This document shows, in pieces, positions 12,293 through 22,039 of a stretch of 64,000 bases of DNA. Under the pieces are notes generated by a model that worked only from the letters and a program-made list of their open reading frames with translations, made no database searches and was not told the origin of the DNA. The position numbers were made by a program, and so were the translations under genes. Numbering within the stretch: the first letter of the stretch is position 1; each line of letters opens with the position of its first letter. The stretch is from Gnetum montanum (lineage: Eukaryota; Streptophyta; Gnetopsida; Gnetales; Gnetaceae). The stretch lies in assembly GCA_015680685.1 (NCBI GenBank), contig MNCI01023831.1:67532-131531 (forward strand), read 5' to 3'.

Positions 12293-12850
12293 ATTTTCTA
12301 GCTCTAGAAGGAGGGCCTTTTGGTGCCCTCTCCATGTTTTACGATAGTCCGGTAAGCATTTTGCACCTTGGTATGCATTAGCATAAACTTGACACCTGTT
12401 TATGGTTGTTTATGCATCATGCAGTGTAGATCCTTTGCTCTGATGGTTCTTCTGAAACCCTGCAGGACATAAGGCCTATGATCACCAATTGACTCGCTTA
12501 TTTTATGGTAATCTTGTATGCATTCTGTACCCCAACATGCAATAGTATAAACTTGACACCCTTTGCAGTTGTTTACACACCGTGTGGTACAAATTGGTCG
12601 CTTCGACAGTTCCCTAGGGACCCTGCAAGACATAAAGCCTCCAAATGCCATTTATCCTCTTTGTTTTTACAGTAGTCCTGTGTGCTTTTTGTACCTCAAT
12701 ATGCACTAGCATAAACATCACACCCTTTTGTAGTTGTTCACGTATCGTGTGGTGCAAATTAGTTGCTCCAACGATTCTTCTAGAACCCTGCAGGACATAA
12801 CACCTTAGATCTCTATTAAATCTCCAATTTTTTCCTTATTTGCAAGAATA
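12293..12850 (+). other. 5' leader of element E
   Basis: Noncoding leader between LTR and gag. It contains three diverged repeats of about 180-200 bp that each run from a 'pyrimidine-rich, TAGTC..TGTATGC/TGTGC' block through 'GCATAAACTTGACACC' to 'CCCTGCAGGACATAA' (about 12340-12480, 12510-12640, 12660-12800). I see no gene. The tRNA primer site could not be assigned. Confidence 0.55.
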
Positions 12851-15800
12851 ATGACTTCTTCAACTATTGTTGTTGCTACCTCTAACCTCAAGGTTCCCTT
12901 CATGGTTTAAGGCATTACAGGTGCCAAAAAACCACTCAGCCCAAGGTTGGGGCCATGTTGATCCCTCAGGATCCAGAACCAAGGACCTGAGGGTTTGACC
13001 CAACAACACGAGCGATACAACTTCCTCTGCACTAAGGTGCAAGCAAGCCTACCCTTAGATATGCAAGAACTCAAGGAGAACTGGAGCTTCAAGTTCACCT
13101 ATTGCAATGGGAAGGAGTTTTTTCCCACCTCGGGCGCTTCCATCCCATAAATGTAAATGAGCCAATGGCTTCTGGATCAACTAATCTAGGTTCTTAGGTG
13201 AGGGGAGATGCAAGACATAGTGTTCCATCATGATGAGGCTTTCTAGGATGGACAAGAGGAGCTAGATTCCCAATCTGATGGGGGAGGTCAAACCAACCCT
13301 CCACCATCCCTCCTACTTTGTCCTTTTGAACAAATCCATTGTCTATGCCTGCTCCCTTCGTAATCATGCTTATGTTATTGCAACATGTAATTACATGGTA
13401 GCCATGTCATCTCCCCAACATATCAACACCCCTATTCCCCTGTTTCATTTGTAGCCACATTTCCTCTGCAAACCGTTCATTAGTCTATTCCTGTAGTGCA
13501 TCATACACCAATCATAGCTACCCTGTTGCATGTTCATACTATACCTACTTCACAGTCATACGCAACTTCTACATCTATTCCTTCATTTACACCTGTAGGC
13601 CCAAGCCCATCCACATGGTGGACCCCATTTACTTCTCCTCCTGCTATGCTACCATTGTAGATGTTTTACCACATTCCCCACTAGACCTATCAAACCCTGT
13701 AGGCAGTATAACCTGGCACAAGAATATGGTCTTTTCCACCTCACACACAAGCTATCCATTCCATGGTGCAACCCATGGTTGCTGCTCCAACAGCACCACC
13801 TATCGGGTGGTGGATAGCACAAGTAGCATCCTTCACAAGGGCCACCCCAACAATACCACTGATGGATCACACTACTGCCCTCACCACTCTGCAGATGGGA
13901 GTTGCCTCAACAATGCCCTAATCATCGGCATCGTCACCGGGTCTGGATCAAGTGTTCTAGCTTATCAGGTCTGACATGGTACAAATGATGGACTTTTACT
14001 AGGATGACCCTATCATCCTTGCAATCCTCGCACTAACGCTACCCCTAGGGATGTTCCTCCCCCACTTCACAAAATACAATGGGGAGGGGGATCCCAATGC
14101 ACATCTTGTTACATTTAGGTTTGAGTCCTTACTACTGCAACAATTGGTGCACATGATTATCTACGTCTTTGCCATGTCTTTGAGTGGAAGGGCCCTAGAC
14201 TAGTATCGTGCTCTGCCACGCTCCTCCATATCAACCCTAGAGAAGCTTTTGACCTAGTTCATGACATGCTTCAAGTATAACTTGAAATCAAAAATCATGT
14301 TGGATCAGCTAATGAGTGTGAAATAGGATCCTCTGGTACTGGTCCAGAAGTTCATCCAGTGTTGGAGCACAACCCTTAATGAAATCCATGAGGCCATCGT
14401 GGAGGCCCACTTACTAGCCATCTTTAAGGGTGCAATGAATGACTTCATCAAGTCTAAGCTATACTACCTCGCTCCCCGCACTCTTAGTCAGGCCTTCGCT
14501 CAGACTAAGAGCATACAGGATGAGGTCGAGTCAAGAAAAGACTTAAGAGCTTACAAGAACACCTTCGTAAACAAGGATAATGGTAAGGCTACAATAGCCA
14601 TGGTGGCCACTGTGGCAAATGAGGCCAAACCCAAACGTAATAACAATGGTAACAAGAATAACAAAAAACTAGCTGCACCCTCAACTAACCCCACACCCAA
14701 GTAGGGCAATGCACCACTACCTTCTGCACTTGCACCTGAGACATCTATGCCACCAAAATCAAACTTTGAGCGTAAAGACCACTCAAAGTATACCCTGCTA
14801 CCTATCAATCCTTCAGATCTTTTAAAGCAGCTACTGGTAGTGGGGTACATCCAACACAAGTGGATGGTAGAGAAGGGAGTTAGGAAACATTAGTGCTATT
14901 ACGAGCTCCTTAGGAACCCCTCTTTGGCCCTGCCTAACGAGCCTCCAATTCCTAAGGGATTCAAGTTGGATTGGTTTTGTGACTACCACCAACAGTGTGG
15001 TCACAACACAGATTACTATCTGGTGTTGAAGGATGACATCCAAAGGATGATTGATCAAGGAAAACTGGTGTTAGATGAAAGCAACCCAGTACATCTTGAG
15101 AACCAATCTCTGCATGTCTACACTAACCCCCTCAATTCCAACAACATCGATTATGTCATCAACACCATCGACATTGATAGTAACCTTAGGCCACCCTAGT
15201 AGCCATTTGTGGTTTGCATACCTCAACGTAGTGCACTAGCACCACCAATGGCTAATCAAAGCTCATAGCAGCTGTTTTTCTTGAGAGTCCCTTCTTGGAC
15301 ATCTGCCCCTATGCCACCTATTAGCAAAACCACACCACCCCACCCATTAACACCTTTAGCTCCATTTATCATCAAGGGGCCAAGTCCTTCAATAGCCCCT
15401 GCCCCGCATAAGATAGTTGCACAACCTTCTCATCCTAAAAAATGAGAAGTGCATTTGACAGGCAAGACGTTGAGGGAAAGTACCACCCCAGGTATTTTAA
15501 AGCCTAAGTCTTTGCCCCCTGCATCTATGCCCTCATCACCAAAAAGGAACGTTGCTACGACCACACAATCTGCATCGCCCCTCCAAAAAGGACCCGAAAC
15601 TGCCCCTCGTCGAGAAATTTGTCTTCTAGGAGAAAAAGAAGAGTAGAAGGGCAATAAACAAGGGGGTGGCCAAGACCTCTTGAATGCTCTCACTCAGGTC
15701 AAGAAAGCTCTAAAACAAAAGAACACTACATTAAGCTTGTACGACCTAATCATGACATCTGTTCCACACTGTGAGGCTTTGATTCGCATGTTGATAGCAA

Positions 15801-16576
15801 TTTTGGTCGATGAAGACATGCCAGGAGAACAAGAAGTGATCCACTCAGTCATGCTTCCTTCTACGCCTATAGAACCAAAGTCGTCCCAACTGACTTTTTG
15901 TGATGACTCCAGTAGGGAAGACCCTGAAAGGGGTCAAGTGATAATAGCACCCCTATTCATCATAATTCGGGTCAACCAACATAGGATTCGAAGGGTACAC
16001 ATTCATGATGGGGCTACCATGAATGCCATCCCCTTCCCTATTGTGGATAAGCTAGGTTTGGTCCACTAGATCAGACCCACAACAATATCATTCCTGAAGT
16101 CATTCAATGGGGCACGAGTCATGGTGAAGGGCATGGTCCATATACGCTTCATGGTAGGAGACTAGTTCCCCACAAACACAATGTTCATCGTGGTTGATGA
16201 GATGCCTAGGTTTAACCTAATCTTGGGGAGGTCATAGTTAGCACAACTTAAGGTTGTTTCTTCATCCATTCATCAGGAGATCCACCTACCATACGCAGGA
16301 AGGGAGGTGGTGATCCATGGTGATGAGGCAACAACACAAGCTATCAATAACGTAGACATGGAAGAGGGCTTAGAGGTCGTAACCTTTGAGAATGATGTGC
16401 TTGTCTTTGCACGCACTAACCATCGAGCAAAAGAATTGGCTCAGCAAGCTGATTCTCAAAATGAAAGCGTGTGGGATGAGTTGCCCTTCCAAGTGGGGGC
16501 CAATGACGCAGAAAAAGGCCTTGGGAAAACACCTTGGCCTTATGTCTCACTCAACCCACAATGGATCAAGAAGTAG
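12851..16576 (+). pseudogene. gag-protease polyprotein of element E
   Basis: The ATG at 12851 is in the same reading frame as all the later coding blocks, to the stop after 16576, so the coding frame survives with in-frame stops. Blocks: an N-terminal region, a capsid-like segment (about 14040-14560: F-x-K-Y-N-G-x-G-D-P, then LSGRALD and the ATF/AIFKGA-type helix region), a Tat-type zinc motif (about 14970-15030, C-D-Y-H...G-H) whose last Cys is replaced by Tyr, a Pro/Ser-rich linker (15200-15660), and an aspartic protease (about 15930-16250) with H-D-G-A-T-M-N in place of D-D-G-A. Several stops are TAG at Gln positions. It would form the capsid and its protease. Confidence 0.78.
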
Positions 16577-16707
16577 CTATGCATAGCGTAGCAACCCCAT
16601 TTCTTCCTGCCTAGTTGCCACCCTTTGTACATTTATCGTCTCTTTTGTTTTACATCCATCCATCTATACTAACTGTTTCCTTTTTTGTTATCGCATCATT
16701 CCTTTAA
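16577..16707 (+). other. Short spacer after gag-protease of E
   Basis: Noncoding pyrimidine-rich spacer between the gag-protease stop and the first minisatellite. It includes one copy of the GCATAGCGTAGC motif (about 16580) that is abundant in the LTR. Confidence 0.4.
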
Positions 16708-16822
16708 CACCCATGGCCTGAAATGGCCTAAAACTAACCCATGGCCCAAAATGGCCTAAAACTAACCCATGGCCTGAAATGGCCTAAAACTAGCAATGGC
16801 CCGAAATGGCCTAAAACTAAAA
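16708..16822 (+). repeat. Minisatellite 1 of element E
   Basis: About three and a half copies of a 33-bp unit with core GGCCTGAAATGGCCTAAAAC. The core resembles the units of minisatellite 2 (21512-21810) and minisatellite 3 (25510-25830). It lies just beyond the 3' end of the antisense gene. Confidence 0.85.
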
Positions 16823-17136
16823 CATCAAAAATGAAAGTTTAACATAAAATTCAGCACGTACACAATGCATAAGTTAGCATATTACCAATTTCTATTTCGA
16901 AATTCTCCTTTTTTTTCATTCAAAGCTTTTGTCTTTTAGACAATGTTTGCAAAAAATTCTACAAAATTCCAAAATTTCAAAAAATTCCATGTTGTCATGG
17001 GTTCTCTTCACCCGCATCATCTTCTTTACCATCATTTTCTCCTACATCATCCCCTTTTTGCATCACCTTCCTTTATGTTATCCTCTACTACCCTTTCATT
17101 CCTTGTCTCTATAGGCCCTGTGCCTTCATTTGGAAC

Positions 17137-17221
17137 CTGCATTGTAGAAATGTAGTTAGCTCGGGCAACATACACAAGCTACAATAGAACATAAGCATTA
17201 ACACAGTAGCAAGTGACTAAC
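17137..17221 (-). other. Predicted intron of the antisense gene (85 bp)
   Basis: Minus-strand donor CAG|GTTAGT at 17221 and acceptor ATGCAG|GTTCC at 17137. The flanking blocks are both acidic, and the last one reaches a stop at 16995. Confidence 0.55.
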
Positions 17222-18027
17222 CTGAGATGTCCCTACATCCATCTCGAAAGGTATATGATCTAAACTTAGCCTGAGGTAGTGCCATACCTCCTCTTCCATG
17301 ATATCTGGCCAATGCCTATTGCTTGGTTTAGTGTCTGCTCAACTTTCTCCTTTTCAATGGCCATCCATCTTGACCATCCCAGAGAAAATGAGGCAGTAGC
17401 GATCTCACCTATGGGAAGGTTCACTTCCCATTCAGAAGATTTTGTGACCTTTACCTACTCCCTGAACTTGTTATAGGCCTCAAAAGTACCAATGGCATCT
17501 ACAAATGCCTTATAGGTAAATTCCTCCACAGAAGCATTCCTATATAGTTTACGATAGGTGGCACATTCCAATTTATACATGTGTTTATGGTTTTTTTGGG
17601 ACTGCCCCCATTCGTAAACCCTAGCGCTGTAATCTTTCCAATATTGACTCTTTTGGGCCAAAAAGTCCATTTGCATTCACTATTCTATTATTTCTCAGGT
17701 GGCTTCATTATTCTATCGCACAACTATCCAAAATCTGGCATAATCTATCACAGCTATGCGCCAATTCTCATCATTAGTATCATGGGCTATGAGTAATTCC
17801 TTTCTCGATTTGAGGTCTCCCACCTCAGCACTTGGGGTTAGCCTTTTGGACCCATTTCCACAAGTCCTCGTTGACATGCCTACACTCTGACAAGGAGCGT
17901 GCTAAGTGCAAAGCGCATTTTCTGGCCTCATCGTATGCACCACGAGGCACCTCAGTCACTTCAAGCAAGAATGTAGGCACGACACCAACTTTCAAAGCCC
18001 ATGATGGATCCCATTTGAGTTGGGAGG

Positions 18028-18130
18028 CTATCACAACATAAAGATCACATTAGTTGCATTAGCATAGCCAGGTTAGCAAACTCAAGAACTCTAGCATAGC
18101 AACACGAACGCATCTAGTGTAGTTACTTAC
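18028..18130 (-). other. Predicted intron of the antisense gene (103 bp)
   Basis: Donor GTAAGT at 18130 (perfect consensus) and acceptor GTGATAG at 18028. It contains two TAGCATAGC-type motifs like those of the LTR. Confidence 0.65.
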
Positions 18131-18265
18131 CCACTTCACAATTCACCTATCTAAGGTAGTCGATTATGTTGTCGACGACCCCCTGCATAAACGTACACTT
18201 GTCAAGGGTCTCAGCCCATTGTTCCACATGAATCAAAGGGGGTCCTGTAACATTAACAGTGGCAC

Positions 18266-18337
18266 CTATCATACAACTAAGCATGTCAGCAATGATCGAA
18301 ATGGACTATGACAAAGTGAATATATTGTTAAACTCAC
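18266..18337 (-). other. Predicted intron of the antisense gene (72 bp)
   Basis: Donor GTGAGT at 18337 and acceptor ATGATAG at 18266. The exon between this and the next intron is exactly 135 bp and open. Confidence 0.6.
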
Positions 18338-19848
18338 CAACATCTAGTTGCAGTTCCCCTCCCTTCTACTCAAAGTAGTGGAAGCACCCTTAGCAAAATT
18401 CCCTTCCAGCTCGATGCAAGCATCTTCCTTATTTGCTTATGCCTTTTCTTTTAAGGAACTAGCATCCTTTTCATCCATAGGAGACTCCTCTTCATCTCCA
18501 AAAATGTCCTCCTTGTCAACAGAGGGATTTTCCTTAATAACAAGAGCCCCTTCCTTAGTGATAGAAGCTCTTTCCTTCTTGACCAGGGCCCTTTCCTCTG
18601 AGACTAAGGCCTCTACATCTTTATTTGTCATCCCCATCTTGGGGGTCGACACCTCTTTGTTGCCTTCTTCCTCTTCTTTTTCTTCCTCTGGTAGCCAAAA
18701 ACATGTTTGCATTAGCTTCAAGCATGTTAGCTTAAAGTAGGTGCTACGCTACGCTGTCTAGTGTAGCATAGCGTAGAAGGCATGAACAAAATAGGAAATG
18801 GGGGGTTGCATCCTACATAATTTAAACTATAGTTCTCGCCCCTCCTCTTCTTCCATGCAGAGGGTTTCCTCAACTGAAGGAGGCCTCTTTTGCTACAACT
18901 TACTGGCCACCATTTTGGCAATGAGATGTTTCCCCTATGATATGCTACCAGTAGCAGCAGGGGGTGCCTCTCCTACACTATCTTGGCCACGACAGTTACA
19001 GGCCACCTAATCTTTAGTCATCATCGAGAACGACTCCCCAATTGCTTTTGGTGGATCTTGGGCTTGGGTGGTCCAAAGAACCTAGTAGATCCACAGCTTA
19101 AAAATCTAATTGCAATTTCACATTACCCAGACTCCATTCTCATGGACTACCAAAAACTCTATGAAACACCACAAATAAGCTATGTAAAAGCCATAATGCA
19201 CACTGAAATAGGACTCTTGCTTCTTATGGAGACCCATGATTTTATTTTGCAAGCCTTTACATAGAAACTTGGCCTAGTTGTAGTGAGCCCCCTCTTCCAT
19301 GACCTCATGCATTACCTAGGCTTTCTCAATCCCAAGGATCTTCCCTTGGAAAAGTAGCTGGGGGAAAGTGTAAGTATAGAAGATAGGATAAACTTCTTTG
19401 GCAGGCCTCACCCTGACCTTCTCCATAGGGATCCCCTTTCACTCTTTGGCAATCCCTATCCACTCCTTGATGTCTTCCTTTTGAAGGTTTAGCTATTTCT
19501 TGGTCTTTGACCCTATGAGGATGCCATTAGCAAGGACACCGAAAAGGTCTACGAATAGCTGGTCATTCATTTCAATGACCATCCACACATTGTCTACGCG
19601 TGTGTGGAAGTGATCTACCTTGTTGGAAAAGGAGTCCGCTAGGGAGAGCATCTCAATGGTAGGAACTCTTGGATTTGGGGCCAGGAACAAATCCATAAGC
19701 CCATCATTTCAGATATGCTTGAGCAAGGATTTCGATTCCATGTTGCATATCCAATGCTAGCTCGTATCTACTTCTCTGTACTTGAAGTAGATGTTTTCCT
19801 CCTAGTTCCCAGTGGTTATGATCATCACCTCCTATGACTTTTTCGCCC

Positions 19849-19936
19849 CTATAGTAGTTTGCATAGAAGCAGTTAGCATAAAAACACAAAAAATACCAAA
19901 GACACTCAAGCATGTTGTACCTACTACTTAGCTTAC
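19849..19936 (-). other. Predicted intron of the antisense gene (88 bp)
   Basis: Donor GTAAGC at 19936 and acceptor CTATAG at 19849. Removing it joins two conserved-looking coding blocks. Confidence 0.55.
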
Positions 19937-20480
19937 TAGGTTTGTACAGTAATGGGAATGATGGAAGACCGACCAAAACATCTTCCATGGTGATCGGTTT
20001 GAAGGGTGCCCATCCCTCATCCAACCAACCAAGCTTCTTGCATCTATTCTAGAGATTGGATTTTGGAAGCACGTTCCCATATGACATGCAACAAACAATG
20101 TGTTGTAAAGATGGTAGTAGCTATACTCAGGCATATCCTAGATCCAAGCCAAACATCTCAAATTTTTGGAGTGCAAACTGGATCCTTCTCCCTACCTACT
20201 ACTAATTGTCCCATCTATCAAATACCTTAGAATACCCTGGTTTGCCCTAGGCAACAGGGTTTCTATTATGATGGCCACTACTTCCTCTTCTGGGTGTGAC
20301 CAAATGATCACATTGAAGCATTGGAGGAGGCCTTGTAGGAACTCCTATGCTCCTTCCCTGAACCAAACCACCTAATCTCCCACATGTGTATGAGGAGGAG
20401 GAACATGGGCCATTGGTCTGTTCACGCAGCACAAGATCCCTACAATTTCTAGAACAATTAGAATTGGCCTTAACACTATC

Positions 20481-20673
20481 CTGCATAACACAATAGCAAA
20501 TGTTAGCATCATTTTTTAGCATAATAAATATGTAATGTAGCAAGAACTAGCGTAGCAAGAACTAGCATTTTAGCAACTAGCATAGCACAATCCTCTTCCT
20601 GCACATAGCATAGCGAAAACATGAAGGCAATAGCGTAACAAAAGTAGCCTAGCGTAGCAACGGAGCAATTAAC
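20481..20673 (-). other. Predicted intron of the antisense gene (193 bp)
   Basis: Donor GTTAAT at 20673 and acceptor TTATGCAG at 20481. It is filled with five or more TAGCGTAGC/TAGCATAGC copies, the same motif as the U3 palindromes of E. Confidence 0.5.
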
Positions 20674-21304
20674 CTTAATAATGTGATTAGCACTACACCC
20701 TGATAGAACACATGTCACACTGTCACATCATGCATAGCCAAACCCTCCTAAGGATCCTACACTATGTCATTCGAGAACCAAGTAGCTTAAATCGTCCAAG
20801 CCTCTGCAGTAACGATAGCCGTAGCAATGGCAGTTTAAGCGACCTTGAATGCAACTTTAGCGTAGCATTTGTCCATCCGTTGCGGCCAAAATGGAAAGAG
20901 AGATGGTGTAAAGGACAAAATAGTGATAACACGATGATAGAAAACATGGATAGCTAAAACTAAATCATAGAAAACAAAAGCGAGAAAAATAAACATAGAA
21001 GCACGAGGAAACAAAAGAAGCATAGTAGCCTACTCAGTCAATGGTGTCTCCTCTAGCACCATGATGCATGCTAGTGTCACATGCCCTAGGGTTTCCTTCA
21101 CCTCATTGACCTTAGAGAGTGCTAAGTGTGTGTGTTCTTTCATGGGAGCCATCATCTTGCTTGCTAACACTTTCTTGTTACTATGTTGAAGCTGCCTTGC
21201 TCTCTGCTAACACAATCGCTTTGCACTCCAAAATTGCTCTATGCTCCAAATGTGAGCTCTACGCTGTTATGGTGAAAATAACAAACTTACCAGAGGTTAA
21301 TGCC

Positions 21305-21312
21305 TATTTATA
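21305..21312 (-). promoter_or_regulatory. TATA box of the antisense gene
   Basis: Minus-strand GGCTATAAATAGG, 150 bp upstream of the ATG at 21155 and pointing into the antisense gene. It is the only strong TATA element seen near the start. A transcript would begin near 21280 and leave about 125 bases of untranslated leader. Confidence 0.6.
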
Positions 21313-21511
21313 GCCGTAATGGTAAAAACAGGAAACTTTTCATTCTCTCTCTTTGTTTAATGTGGGGTATTCCATACAACGTAGCATGCTCGCCACAACA
21401 TCGTAGCATTGTTGGCATTAAAACGAGCAGGTCTAGGTGAAAGATCTTGGCATGCTTCAAGCTAACCATTTGCTTTCCCAAAAATAATATATACATATAT
21501 ATATATATATT

Positions 21512-21810
21512 CAACTTTAGCGGTCCAAAAATACCTTAAACTAGCAACCCCAGTGTAGTTGTGACTTTAGTAGTTTGAAAAGACCTTAAACTAGCACTCT
21601 TAGCATATAGTTTCACTCTAGTTAGTGGTCCGAAAAGACCTTAAACTAGTAGTCTCGATCATCTACATGTTCATAGTCCGCAATGACACTCAACTAGTAG
21701 TTTTGCATTTTTGCATTAATAGTTTTATGTTTTTCTTTTTCCACCAACAACTTTCCATTTTTTATACTAGTGGTTTTGCATTTTATGTCTAGGCAATCCG
21801 CAATGACACT
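21512..21810 (+). repeat. Minisatellite 2 of element E
   Basis: Diverged tandem units with cores such as TCCGAAAAGACCTTAAACTAG and GTCCGCAATGACACTMAACTAG, spaced about 50-70 bp apart. Same core type as minisatellites 1 and 3. It starts 200 bp upstream of the antisense TATA box, so the antisense gene is bracketed by arrays 1 and 2. A (TA)n run lies next to it at about 21489-21510. Confidence 0.75.
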
Positions 21811-22039
21811 AAACTAGCAACTTCGCATTTGCACATCAGCAGTTTTTGGCATTTTTTAGTAGTTTTGCATCTTTGCATCTTAGTGGTCTGCCATGATCTT
21901 AAATTGGAAAATTTTAATCTTTCATCATACTATAATAATTATATCTCATTGTTGTTTTACAAATTTTCACTATACATGATTACTACCAACAGGTACCTCT
22001 TAACTAGACTTTCATCTCATTTTGGCAGGTTGAGCAAAA

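Larger units (their letters stand above)
16995..21155 (-). pseudogene. Antisense, intron-containing gene inside element E (unknown function, decayed)
   Basis: I do not recognise this protein. On the minus strand an ATG at 21155 (Met-Met-Ala-Pro-Met) opens a coding stretch. Further coherent coding blocks lie at about 20674-20810, 19937-20480, 18800-19848, 18338-18690 (very acidic, Glu/Lys-rich), 18131-18265 (exactly 45 codons), 17222-18027 and 16995-17136 (acidic tail, stop at 16995). Between them are short segments with GT...AG ends, several with good donors (GTAAGT at 18130, GTGAGT at 18337, GTAAGC at 19936, GTTAGT at 17221). The blocks carry stops that are mostly TAG or TGA where CAG or CGA is expected, plus a few single-base frame changes (about 20024, 17842, 17330). 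So it was once a real coding gene, now broken. How the first exons join (20810-21040) is uncertain. The position between protease and RT is unusual. Confidence 0.7.

Noticed and set aside
13615-13974. 119-codon open frame in the gag region of E
   Set aside because: Out of frame with the gag blocks on either side and of Ser/Thr/His-rich low-complexity composition.
20247-20543. 98-codon open minus-strand frame in element E
   Set aside because: Overlaps exon blocks of the antisense gene in another frame. The alternative frame gives the better helical and hydrophobic pattern and joins smoothly to the next block, so this one is judged a shadow, though the exon-1/2 phase is not settled.
16577-21511. 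Antisense region of E as a separate nested transposon
   Set aside because: No LTRs, terminal inverted repeats or target duplication found at its borders. The minisatellites and the palindrome motif tie it to E. Not excluded; an empty-site copy of E would decide.
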